Positions 36,223 to 44,014 of a stretch of DNA of 64,000 nucleotides are shown piece by piece. This DNA is from Chryseobacterium oleae (GTDB taxonomy: Bacteria > Bacteroidota > Bacteroidia > Flavobacteriales > Weeksellaceae). Below the pieces are notes generated by a model. It did not search any database. It saw nothing but the letters and a program-made list of their open reading frames with translations, and was not told where the DNA came from. Every line of letters starts with the position of its first letter. Within the stretch, counting starts at the first letter, position 1. The position numbers were made by a program, and so were the translations under genes. The stretch covers positions 496,001-560,000 of the forward strand of contig NZ_FOVD01000002.1 of NCBI RefSeq assembly GCF_900115055.1, given 5' to 3'.

Positions 36223-36987
36223 ATGAAAAAAGTATTATTTTTTATTCTAGGATGGCCTTTGTTATGCTTTGGGCAATGGACAGAAAATTTTGATTCCGGC
36301 AGTGCATTACCATCAGGTTGGGCGATTATCAATAATGGAGGAGTCAATAGTTGGGAAGTTGGTGGCTCACTTAATCCACAATCCGGATCAAATTCTGTAA
36401 CAATTGCTTCTGAAACTGCAGCTCACAATGATTATCTGATTACCAAAGCTATCCCTGTACAATCCGGTGTCAGTGATAAAATATCTTTTTATGTTGTATC
36501 AATGGTAGAATTTGTTCCTGATAATTATGAGGTTTTGCTTTCTACAACCAATCAAACGGCAGGCGCTTTTACAGTAGTACTTCAGCCGTCACAACAAGCG
36601 AATGATTCATGGGTTAAAAAAACATTTAATCTTTCATCATATGTAGGACAAACAGTATATATTGCGATTCATGCTGTCGGAGCCAATCAGGGGCAGCTTG
36701 CTGTTGATACTTTTGCAGTGAATTCAGCAACATTATCAACTTCTGAAACTTCAGGTGTTAATAAAGAGAGTGTAATAAGTCCTAATCCGTTTTCTGAGGC
36801 CCTCCATATTTCTAATTCAACCCATGTGAAATCCGTTTCAGTATCCGATGTTTCAGGAAGATTGGTAAAAAACATTGATAGCCCTTCTTCTATGCTTCAT
36901 TTAGGAGATCTGAAACAGGGATTATACTTTGTAACCATGAATATGAAAGACGGCTCAAAACAAATGATCAAAGCCATAAAAAAATAA
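36223..36987 (+). CDS. Short secreted T9SS type-A protein with choice-of-anchor J domain (cluster gene E)
   Basis: 254 aa, the smallest of the cluster. Signal peptide about 1-17 (CFGQ), a single cleaved-adhesin/choice-of-anchor J domain (about 18-170; QWTENFDSGSALPSGW, AHNDYLITKAIPV, VYIAIHAVG) very like the start of gene B, and a T9SS type-A signal (about 182-254). It could be the minimal ancestor or a deleted form of gene B. No enzyme motif. Confidence 0.85.
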   Translation: MKKVLFFILGWPLLCFGQWTENFDSGSALPSGWAIINNGGVNSWEVGGSLNPQSGSNSVTIASETAAHNDYLITKAIPVQSGVSDKISFYVVSMVEFVPDNYEVLLSTTNQTAGAFTVVLQPSQQANDSWVKKTFNLSSYVGQTVYIAIHAVGANQGQLAVDTFAVNSATLSTSETSGVNKESVISPNPFSEALHISNSTHVKSVSVSDVSGRLVKNIDSPSSMLHLGDLKQGLYFVTMNMKDGSKQMIKAIKK

Positions 36988-37011
36988 AGAATAACAACAG
37001 TGTTATATTGA

Positions 37012-37040
37012 AAAAAGACGGTGCCAGCCGTCTTTTTATA
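37012..37040 (+). terminator. Terminator of cluster gene E
   Basis: 10-bp stem AAAAAGACGG/CCGTCTTTTT with loop TGCCAG, T-rich 3' arm. Confidence 0.88.
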
Positions 37041-37042
37041 TT

Positions 37043-37070
37043 ACTTATTACCCATCACTTATTACTCATC
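37043..37070. repeat. Two tandem 14-bp units
   Basis: ACTTATTACCCATC (37043-37056) is followed directly by ACTTATTACTCATC (37057-37070), one mismatch. The second copy reaches the stop codon of the small membrane protein gene on the minus strand. Confidence 0.65.
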
Positions 37071-37227
37071 ATTTATTTGGTACCGGCTGTATATCTCCCG
37101 TATTCATATGTTCAAATATAGTTGGGAAAAACATGACAAGGATAAAATAAATAATGATCATTAATACAATTAAGGAAAAAAGGATAATGACCAGACTGTT
37201 GGGCTTATTTTTCTTTTGTGGTTCCAT
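37069..37227 (-). CDS. 52-aa single-pass membrane protein
   Basis: A short gene: ATG at 37227, TGA at 37069-37071, 52 codons. Lys-rich start MEPQKKNKPNS, one hydrophobic helix of about 24 residues (12-35, LVIILFSLIVLMII...), then a short tail TGDIQPVPNK. The positive N-terminus predicts it stays cytoplasmic. It begins 44 nt after the stop of the voltage-gated-type channel on the same strand with no terminator between them, so it is probably co-transcribed. An accessory subunit role is a guess; the family is not recognised. Confidence 0.6.
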   Translation of the reverse strand: MEPQKKNKPNSLVIILFSLIVLMIIIYFILVMFFPTIFEHMNTGDIQPVPNK

Positions 37228-37271
37228 GATTTTTGTGGTATTTGGTTAATAGATTAATTCAATACCAGATA

Positions 37272-38099
37272 CTAAGCTAATTTCTTGCCACACTGTTTGC
37301 AGTATCTTGCGTCGTCATCAATATCTTCGTTACCACACTGTTCGCAGATCTTCTCCAGATTCTGTCTTTTATTTCTCATTTCGGCAGTAACAATTCCTGT
37401 AGGAACTGCGATGATGGAATAACCTGCCAGCATCAGAATAACAGCAAAGAATTTACCCATCGGTGTGATTGGGGAGACGTCGCCATAACCCACAGTCGTC
37501 ACGGTAACCACAGCCCAGTAAATAGACTGGGGTATGGTTTCAAAACCAGGCCTTCCACCTTCCACCATAAACATCAGGGACCCCACGATCACGGAAAAGA
37601 TAATCAGGAATAAAAGGAAAATATAGATCTTTCTGGAACTGTGCTTTAAGGCTCTTACGATGAGGTAACCATCGTTCATGAAATCCAGAAGATTAAAAAT
37701 TCTGAAAACCCTCAGCATTCTCAGCATTCTGAAAATCAGGAAATATTTAGTTACCGGAAAGAAAAAGCTCAGGAAGAAAGGAACCAGTGCCAAAAAATCG
37801 ATGATTCCGAAAAAACTGAAAATATAGTTTTTCTTATTTTTTACCACACTGATACGCATCCAGTATTCGACCGTGAAAAAAATAGAAATAATCCATTCGA
37901 GGATCAGAAAAGTTCTGTGAAATTTTTTGTCGAGTTGAGGTACACTTTCCATCATAATAATGGCCGTACTAATCAGGATCAGAGATAATAATGTAATGTC
38001 AAATAACTTCCCGAGTTTGGTGTCGGCACGGTAGATGACCCTGTAAAGAAACCTTTTCCAAAGCTTGTCTTCAGGAACAAGATTATGTTCTCTTTCCAT
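37272..38099 (-). CDS. Voltage-gated potassium-type channel with C-terminal zinc ribbon
   Basis: 275 aa. Six membrane segments; S4 carries spaced arginines (FRMLRMLRVFRIF, 123-135), the pore loop has the K+ filter TVGYGD (202-207), and S6 follows (FFAVILMLAGYSIIAVPTGI). The last 25 residues form a C4 zinc ribbon (C252, C255, C267, C270) in the cytoplasm, which is not part of the core channel and may serve assembly or sensing. Tetrameric potassium conduction is expected. Followed by a 52-aa membrane protein gene. A -7-like TATGTTTG lies at 38144-38151, 45 nt upstream. Confidence 0.9.
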   Translation of the reverse strand: MEREHNLVPEDKLWKRFLYRVIYRADTKLGKLFDITLLSLILISTAIIMMESVPQLDKKFHRTFLILEWIISIFFTVEYWMRISVVKNKKNYIFSFFGIIDFLALVPFFLSFFFPVTKYFLIFRMLRMLRVFRIFNLLDFMNDGYLIVRALKHSSRKIYIFLLFLIIFSVIVGSLMFMVEGGRPGFETIPQSIYWAVVTVTTVGYGDVSPITPMGKFFAVILMLAGYSIIAVPTGIVTAEMRNKRQNLEKICEQCGNEDIDDDARYCKQCGKKLA

Positions 38100-38160
38100 T
38101 TTTAATGTTTTTTAAAATTAACAAATTATCGTTATTTTCGTAGCAAACATACAGAATAAA

Positions 38161-39258
38161 ATGACAATAAGCGAAGTAATTTCAAAAATAGAACAGCGCA
38201 TTCCACTGCAACAGGCAGAAGATTTTGACAATGTAGGATTGCTGTGCGGCGTTCCGGACCGGAATGTAAGCGGAATACTGGTTTGCCATGATGCTCTGGA
38301 GAATGTTGTGGATGAGGCTATTCAGAAAAACTGTAATCTGATCGTATGTTTTCATCCCATAATTTTTTCGGGATTAAAATCGCTTACGGGAAAGAATTAT
38401 GTGGAAAGGGCTGTATTAAAAGCTATTGAGAATAAAATTGCCATCTATGCCATTCATACGGCATTTGATAATGATTTCTTTGGAGTCAATCACGGAATCT
38501 GCAGTCAGTTGGGATTAAAAGACCTTACAATTCTTCAGCCTAAAAGGAATAATTTGAAACAGTTAACGGTTTTTGTGCCAAAAGAGCAGTCTGAGCAGGT
38601 GAAGGAAGCTCTTTTTTCTGCAGGAGCCGGAAATATAGGATTTTATGATGAATGTAGCTTCACCCTCAACGGAAAAGGAACATTCAGACCAACGGAAGGC
38701 TCAAATCCATTTTCGGGACAGCAGGACGTTCGTGAAAATGCTGATGAAGACATGATTTCTGTGATTTTTGAAGGATACAAACAAGGGAGAATCATCTCAG
38801 CCATGAAGGCAGCGCATCCCTACGAAGAAGTCGCTCATCAGGTTTATCAGCTGGAGAACAATAACCAGCATACAGGTTTGGGGATGTACGGGGATTTGGA
38901 AGAAGAAATGGAGGAACAGGATTTTTTAAGATTTGTGAAAGAAAAATTCGGGCTGGAACTGATTAAACATTCTGATCTTACAGGCAAAAAAATCAAAAGA
39001 GTAGGCGTTCTTGGAGGTTCAGGAGCAAGCGGAATTAAGGCTGCATTATCCCAAAAATGTGATGCTTACCTCACCGGAGATATCAAATACCACGACTATT
39101 TTCTGGCAGAATCCAAAATGATGATCTGTGACATAGGCCATTATGAATCAGAACAATTTGTAACTCAACAATTATTTGAAATTTTATCACAAAAATTTAG
39201 TACATTTGCAATTTCAAAATCTATTGAAAAAACAAACCCAGTAAATTATTTCATTTAA
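38161..39258 (+). CDS. Nif3-like dinuclear metal centre protein
   Basis: 365 aa, the long (three-domain) bacterial form. The N-terminal Nif3 half has DNVGLLCG, FHPIIFSG and YAIHTAFDN, the middle insertion is a PII-like domain (LTVFVPKEQSEQVKEALFSAGAGNIGFYDECSF; AAHPYEEVAHQVYQL), and the C-terminal half supplies metal ligands (GDIKYHDYFLAE, DIGHYESE). Family proteins form toroidal hexamers with two metals per subunit; the reaction is not established (GTP cyclohydrolase-type annotation is common but unproven). It is 3 nt from the next gene, a pairing (Nif3 plus DUF164) that is widespread in bacteria. Confidence 0.9.
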   Translation: MTISEVISKIEQRIPLQQAEDFDNVGLLCGVPDRNVSGILVCHDALENVVDEAIQKNCNLIVCFHPIIFSGLKSLTGKNYVERAVLKAIENKIAIYAIHTAFDNDFFGVNHGICSQLGLKDLTILQPKRNNLKQLTVFVPKEQSEQVKEALFSAGAGNIGFYDECSFTLNGKGTFRPTEGSNPFSGQQDVRENADEDMISVIFEGYKQGRIISAMKAAHPYEEVAHQVYQLENNNQHTGLGMYGDLEEEMEEQDFLRFVKEKFGLELIKHSDLTGKKIKRVGVLGGSGASGIKAALSQKCDAYLTGDIKYHDYFLAESKMMICDIGHYESEQFVTQQLFEILSQKFSTFAISKSIEKTNPVNYFI

Positions 39259-39261
39259 GAT

Positions 39262-40038
39262 ATGGCAAAAACCAACGATATTTCAGTTGAAGAAAAATTA
39301 AGAGCTTTATACGATTTGCAGATCATTGATTCAAGATTGGATGAAATCCGAAATACCAGAGGAGAATTGCCAATTGAAGTTGAAGATCTTGAAATTGAGA
39401 TTGAAGGACTTGAAAAAAGAGCTGAAAAATTTCATGCAGACATCAAAGATCAGGACGATCAGATCAAAACTAAGCATGAAGTGATTAACCATGCAAAAAC
39501 TTTAATTGAAAAATACAAATCTCAGCAGGATAACGTAAGAAACAATAAAGAGTTTGAAGCATTAGGAAAAGAAATGGAATTCCAGGATCTTGAAATTCAG
39601 CTTGCTGAAAAAAGAATTAAAGAATTCGGAGCTAAAATTGCTCACAAAAATGAAACTTTAAGCGAACTTAACAGTAAAATAGAAGATCTTAAAAACCATT
39701 TAAAATTCAAAAAAGAAGAATTGGATGGTCTTGTATCTGAAACTCAAAAAGAAGAAGAGTACTTAATAGAGCAGTCTAAAGAGTATGCAGGTAAGATCGA
39801 CGAAAGATTACTGGCTTCATATAACAGAATCAGAAAGAGCTCTATCAACGGACTTGCTGTAGTAGGATTAGAAAGAGGAGCACCGAAAGGTTCATTCTTC
39901 ACTATTCCTCCTCAAAAGCAGATGGAAATCGCTCAGAGAAAGAAAATTATTATCGATGAGCATTCAGGAAAAATCCTGGTTGATGACGAATTGGTAATGG
40001 AAGAAAACGACAGAATGAAATCTGTAATTAAATTTTAA
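39262..40038 (+). CDS. DUF164/CdsZ-type coiled-coil protein with a degenerate zinc ribbon
   Basis: 258 aa. Residues about 20-185 are a long antiparallel coiled coil rich in Glu/Lys. The C-terminal part aligns with the C4 zinc ribbon of the family, normally RGACxGCFxxIPPQ ... CExCGRIL. Here it reads RGAPKGSFFTIPPQ (205-218) and DEHSGKIL (232-239): the four expected cysteines are P208, S211, D232 and S235. The fold-bearing residues IPPQ and GKIL remain, so the domain is kept without zinc ligands. The ribbon of other members is thought to bind nucleic acid. Co-transcribed with the Nif3-like gene and followed by a strong terminator. Confidence 0.85.
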   Translation: MAKTNDISVEEKLRALYDLQIIDSRLDEIRNTRGELPIEVEDLEIEIEGLEKRAEKFHADIKDQDDQIKTKHEVINHAKTLIEKYKSQQDNVRNNKEFEALGKEMEFQDLEIQLAEKRIKEFGAKIAHKNETLSELNSKIEDLKNHLKFKKEELDGLVSETQKEEEYLIEQSKEYAGKIDERLLASYNRIRKSSINGLAVVGLERGAPKGSFFTIPPQKQMEIAQRKKIIIDEHSGKILVDDELVMEENDRMKSVIKF

Positions 40039-40056
40039 TTACAATTCAAACCATAT

Positions 40057-40087
40057 AAAAAGTGCTTCATTTCTGAAGCACTTTTTT
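40057..40087 (+). terminator. Terminator of the Nif3/DUF164 operon
   Basis: Perfect 13-bp stem (40057-40069 with 40074-40086), loop TTTC, T tract. Confidence 0.92.
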
Positions 40088-40136
40088 TGTGTTTAACAGG
40101 ATGCCTTGAAATCCTTAATCACCAAGAAGATTCAGT

Positions 40137-40250
40137 GGCAATGGGCTTTAGCCCGTTGCCTCGTCCCGGAAACAAAACAATGTTCATGTATTTTGACAAC
40201 CTTATAAATGCTTAATGATAATATTCAATAGGAACGGGCTTTAGCCCGTT
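40137..40250. repeat. Two GGGCTTTAGCCC palindromic repeats
   Basis: Copy 1 at 40137-40160 is GGCAATGGGCTTTAGCCC followed by GTTGCC; copy 2 at 40233-40250 is AACGGGCTTTAGCCCGTT. A decayed third copy (ACGGCTTCAGCC) lies near 40276. Short palindromes of this core occur widely between genes in Bacteroidota. No T run, so they are not terminators. Confidence 0.75.
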
Positions 40251-40293
40251 TACGTCGCGTTTAATAATTTCACCCACGGCTTCAGCCAAAACA

Positions 40294-40323
40294 TAAAAAA
40301 AGCTGCTTCATTGGAAGCAGCTC
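40294..40323 (-). terminator. Terminator of the acyl-CoA synthetase gene
   Basis: Minus strand stem AGCTGCTTC/GAAGCAGCT with a 4-nt loop and a T7 tract, 10 nt after the stop. Confidence 0.88.
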
Positions 40324-40332
40324 ATTGTATTT

Positions 40333-42111
40333 TTAATCGTGATGCTCATACATTTTATTGTACAGATCCATGAATTTCTCTTTGACTGCTTTTCTTTTCA
40401 GCTTTAAAGTAGGCGTCAGAAGTCCTGTTTCGATCGCCCAAACTTCAGGGGTAAGCTCGATTCTTTTGATCTTTTCCCAGTTGCCGAGGTGTTCGTTGAT
40501 GCCTTCTATTTCCTTTTCAATTCTTTCTTTTAATTCAGGGCTTTTGGCGATTTCTGCCGGAGTGGAACCGATATTCAGGTTGTTTCTCATGGCCCAGTTT
40601 TTAGCAAATTCGAAATCAGGTTGTACCAGGGCACACGGCATTTTTTCACCGTCACCTACTACCATGATCTGTTCTATGAATTTTGAAGCCTTCGCTTGAT
40701 TTTCAATCGTTTGTGGAGCAATGTATTTTCCACCGGATGTTTTGAACATTTCTTTTTTACGGTCGGTGATCTGAAGGAATCCTTCCGCATCAACATGTCC
40801 GATGTCTCCCGTTTTAAAGAATCCGTCTTCTGTAAAAGCTTCTTTGGTCATTTCTTCAGCCTTGAAATAACCTTTGAAAATAGAAGGCCCTTTTACTGTA
40901 ATTTCGCCATCTTCCTGAATCTTCACTTGCAAGTTATCCAACGGTAGCCCAACGGTTCCAACTTTCATTTTCTCAAAACTGTTAACAGCAATTACCGGTG
41001 AAGTTTCTGTCAGTCCGTAGCCTTCCAGAATAGGAATTCCGGCATTCTGAAACATCATATTCAGCCTCGTAGACAATGCGGCAGAACCGGAAACCAGGGT
41101 GACGATTTCTCCCCCCATACCTTCTCTCCACTTGGAAAATACCAGTTTGTCGGCAATGATTTCCTGCAGTCCGGATGGTTTTGAGATGGTTTTCTTTTTG
41201 CTGATCAGATTTAAGGCCCAGAAGAATATTTTAGATTTCAGGCCTCCCGCAGAAGAGCCTGTATTGTAGATCTTATCGTATACTTTTTCTACCAGTCTTG
41301 GTACCACAGTCATATAATGAGGCTTCACTTCTTTGATGTTTTCCCCCATTTTATCGATGCTTTCAGCGAAATAGATGGAAAATCCATTGTACTGGTACAG
41401 ATAGAAAAGCATTCTTTCAAAAATATGACATATCGGAAGGAAGCTCAATGCTCTGGAATCTTTGTAATCAAGGCTTTTTCGCTTAGGAATTCTTGGAATT
41501 GAACCCAGAACATTCGAAACGATATTATGATGGGTAAGCATCACTCCTTTGGGCCTTCCCGTAGTTCCTGATGTATAAATAATAGTGGCGAGATCCTCAG
41601 AATTAATTGCATTGGAAAGGTCTTCCACTTCAATCTGGGTGGAATCATCTTCGCCAAGATCCAGGATTTCTCTCCAGTTGGCGGCTCCGCTTATGGTATC
41701 AAAAGTGAAAATACCCTGTAAAGAAGGGATATTATGCTTTACCTTCATCACTTTCGTCAGAAGTTCTTTATCGGACACAAAGCAATACTGTATTTCAGCA
41801 TTATTAAAGATGAATTCATAATCTTCAGCAGAAATACTCGGATATACAGGAACGGAAACTACACCGATCTGAGAGAGTCCAAAATCCATCACTGCCCATT
41901 CTGTACGTGAATTGGTAGTAATAAGAGCAATCTTATCTCCGGGCTTGATCCCTAGTTTCAAAAGTCCTCTGGATATTTTATTTCCCTGATTGATAAACTC
42001 TAACGTTGAAGTTTTTTTCCATTCGCCCTGATATTTGGTAACAAACATATCCGTTTTAGGAAATTTTTCTAAAGCGTAGTGTGGAATATCGAATAATCTT
42101 TTGATCGTCAT
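40333..42111 (-). CDS. Long-chain acyl-CoA synthetase (AMP-binding, FadD-like)
   Basis: 592 aa, usual for the family. The P-loop-like AMP-binding motif YTSGTTGRPKG is at 179-189, followed by SFLPICHIFER, EGYGLTETSPVI, FKTGDIGHVDAEGFLQITDRKKE and the C-terminal catalytic Lys region (TLKLKRKAVKEKF). It activates fatty acids to acyl-CoA at the inner membrane for beta-oxidation or lipid synthesis. It is divergent from an acyl-CoA dehydrogenase gene, the next step of fatty-acid oxidation, across a 299-bp gap. Confidence 0.93.
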   Translation of the reverse strand: MTIKRLFDIPHYALEKFPKTDMFVTKYQGEWKKTSTLEFINQGNKISRGLLKLGIKPGDKIALITTNSRTEWAVMDFGLSQIGVVSVPVYPSISAEDYEFIFNNAEIQYCFVSDKELLTKVMKVKHNIPSLQGIFTFDTISGAANWREILDLGEDDSTQIEVEDLSNAINSEDLATIIYTSGTTGRPKGVMLTHHNIVSNVLGSIPRIPKRKSLDYKDSRALSFLPICHIFERMLFYLYQYNGFSIYFAESIDKMGENIKEVKPHYMTVVPRLVEKVYDKIYNTGSSAGGLKSKIFFWALNLISKKKTISKPSGLQEIIADKLVFSKWREGMGGEIVTLVSGSAALSTRLNMMFQNAGIPILEGYGLTETSPVIAVNSFEKMKVGTVGLPLDNLQVKIQEDGEITVKGPSIFKGYFKAEEMTKEAFTEDGFFKTGDIGHVDAEGFLQITDRKKEMFKTSGGKYIAPQTIENQAKASKFIEQIMVVGDGEKMPCALVQPDFEFAKNWAMRNNLNIGSTPAEIAKSPELKERIEKEIEGINEHLGNWEKIKRIELTPEVWAIETGLLTPTLKLKRKAVKEKFMDLYNKMYEHHD

Positions 42112-42308
42112 GATTTTTTAAGCAATTTTTAAAGAATTTTAAATATAAGCATTTTTTTTAATTGTAGTAATCAGAAATCACCAATTGAAAATTAATTGAA
42201 TGCCTGCCATAACAAACAAAGAATTTATGACCATTATATAAAAAATACCGATACTATATATCATTTAACCTGACCCTTAATTTTAGTCTCTATCACCTTC
42301 ATTCACTG

Positions 42309-42336
42309 ATCCCTGCCACCTAATCCCTGCCACCTG
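42309..42336. repeat. Tandem 14-bp repeat
   Basis: ATCCCTGCCACCTA (42309-42322) directly followed by ATCCCTGCCACCTG (42323-42336), then a partial CTCCCT unit. Lies between divergent fatty-acid genes; the rest of the 299-bp gap is AT-rich with a promoter-like TAAATTTA at 42380-42387. Confidence 0.7.
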
Positions 42337-42410
42337 CTCCCTAATTTCTAATTCTATTTTCAGATTTCGTTAAAAAGTGTAAATTTACGGCTATCTAATT
42401 ATTATTTTTT

Positions 42411-43550
42411 ATGGACTTTAATTTATCGGAAGAACAGCTGATGATTCAGCAGGCTGCAAGAGATTTTGCACAAAATGAACTATTACCCGAAGTTATCGAA
42501 AGAGACCGCGAGCAGAAATTCCCTACAGAGCAAGTAAAGAAAATGGGAGAGATGGGGCTTCTGGGAATGATGGTAGATCCTAAATACGGAGGTGCTGGTA
42601 TGGACAGTGTTTCTTACGTTCTGGCTATGGAGGAGATCGCAAAAATTGATGCTTCTGCAGCTGTGGTAATGTCTGTAAACAACTCATTGGTATGTGCCGG
42701 TCTTGAAAAATTTGCTTCCGAAGAACAGAAAGTGAAATACCTTACACCTCTTGCAAGCGGAAAGGTAATTGGAGCTTTCGCATTATCTGAGCCTGAAGCA
42801 GGTTCTGATGCTACTTCTCAAAAAACAACAGCAGAAGACAAAGGAGATTATTACCTTTTAAATGGTATTAAAAACTGGATCACAAATGGTGGAACAGCTT
42901 CTTACTATATCGTAATTGCACAAACGGATCCTGAGAAAAAACATAAAGGAATCAACGCTTTCATCGTAGAAAGAGGATGGGAAGGTTTTGAAGTGGGCGT
43001 AAAAGAAGACAAATTAGGAATCAGAGGAAGTGATACACACTCTTTGATCTTCAACAATGTGAAAGTGCCTAAAGAAAACAGAATCGGGGAAGACGGTTTC
43101 GGCTTCAATTTTGCAATGGCAGTATTGAACGGAGGAAGAATCGGTATTGCTTCTCAGGCTTTAGGAATTGCTTCAGGAGCTTACGAACTGGCTTTAAAAT
43201 ATGCTAAGACAAGAAAAGCGTTCAAAACGGAGATCATCAATCACCAGGCGATTGCGTTCAAATTAGCAGATATGGCTACTCAGATTACAGCGGCAAGAAT
43301 GTTATGTTTCAAAGCTGCATGTGAGAAAGATGCCGGTAAAGATATCTCTGAAAGTGGAGCTATGGCAAAACTATACGCTTCTCAGGTAGCAATGGATACC
43401 ACTATTGAAGCGGTACAGATCCACGGTGGATACGGATACGTGAAAGAATACCACGTAGAGAGAATGATGAGAGATGCGAAGATCACGCAGATCTATGAAG
43501 GTACTTCTGAAATCCAGAAAATTGTGATTTCAAGAAGCATCGCAAAATAA
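42411..43550 (+). CDS. Acyl-CoA dehydrogenase
   Basis: 379 aa. All family blocks are present: the N-terminal helical domain, FALSEPEAGSDA, NGIKNWITNGG (FAD side), LGIRGSDTHSL, and the C-terminal GGYGYVKEYHVERMMRDAKITQIYEGTSEI, where E363 is the catalytic base of short-chain type enzymes. It oxidises acyl-CoA to enoyl-CoA with FAD, passing electrons to an electron-transfer flavoprotein. Twenty-one nucleotides separate it from the small membrane protein gene downstream, so they may share a transcript. Confidence 0.95.
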   Translation: MDFNLSEEQLMIQQAARDFAQNELLPEVIERDREQKFPTEQVKKMGEMGLLGMMVDPKYGGAGMDSVSYVLAMEEIAKIDASAAVVMSVNNSLVCAGLEKFASEEQKVKYLTPLASGKVIGAFALSEPEAGSDATSQKTTAEDKGDYYLLNGIKNWITNGGTASYYIVIAQTDPEKKHKGINAFIVERGWEGFEVGVKEDKLGIRGSDTHSLIFNNVKVPKENRIGEDGFGFNFAMAVLNGGRIGIASQALGIASGAYELALKYAKTRKAFKTEIINHQAIAFKLADMATQITAARMLCFKAACEKDAGKDISESGAMAKLYASQVAMDTTIEAVQIHGGYGYVKEYHVERMMRDAKITQIYEGTSEIQKIVISRSIAK

Positions 43551-43571
43551 ATGATTTAAAACACATTACTT

Positions 43572-43937
43572 ATGAAAAAAACTTTGTGGATCAGTCTGGG
43601 CGTAGTCCTTATTCTGGTAAGCGTTTTTGTATGGTACAAATACTTTTTCGTTTTTGGAGAGGGCGTAAAATCCGGCTACCTGAATTATGCCATGAAAAAA
43701 GGCTATGTCTTCAAAACCTATGAAGGAAAATTGATCCAGGAAGGTTTTGGAAAAGGGAAAACAGGAACCATTACAAGCTACGAGTTTGAATTTTCTGTAG
43801 ATGATCCTGAAATTTTTAAGCAGTTGGAAACCAACAGCGGTAAAACTTTTGATCTTCATTACAAAGAATACAATGGAGCACTTCCCTGGAGAGGAAACAC
43901 AAAGTTTGTTGTAGACAAAGTAGTGAATATGAAATAG
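43572..43937 (+). CDS. Small membrane-anchored protein, function unknown
   Basis: 121 aa. One N-terminal membrane segment (about 5-21, after MKKT), then a soluble domain of about 95 residues with GYVFKTYEGKLIQEGFGK, YEFEFSVDDPEIFKQLE, FDLHYKEYNGALPWRGNTKFVVDKV. Homologues in Flavobacteriia are conserved but, as far as I know, uncharacterised; names carried over from unrelated enzymes should not be trusted. Probably co-transcribed with the acyl-CoA dehydrogenase. Confidence 0.75.
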   Translation: MKKTLWISLGVVLILVSVFVWYKYFFVFGEGVKSGYLNYAMKKGYVFKTYEGKLIQEGFGKGKTGTITSYEFEFSVDDPEIFKQLETNSGKTFDLHYKEYNGALPWRGNTKFVVDKVVNMK

Positions 43938-43938
43938 C

Positions 43939-43964
43939 GAAAGGCTCCCATTGGGGAGCCTTTC
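43939..43964. terminator. Hairpin between convergent genes
   Basis: Perfect 11-bp stem GAAAGGCTCCC/GGGAGCCTTTC, loop ATTG, directly after the stop. Neither side has a long T run, so termination is likely but weaker than at the other sites. Confidence 0.6.
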
Positions 43965-44014
43965 ATTTACAAACCACTTACTTTAATAATATATAAGCGC
44001 TTTTTCAAGCGATA

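Noticed and set aside
25820..36987. Whole T9SS type-A cluster as a single operon
   Set aside because: Every gene is followed by a strong hairpin terminator and a sizeable AT-rich gap, so separate transcription is more likely.
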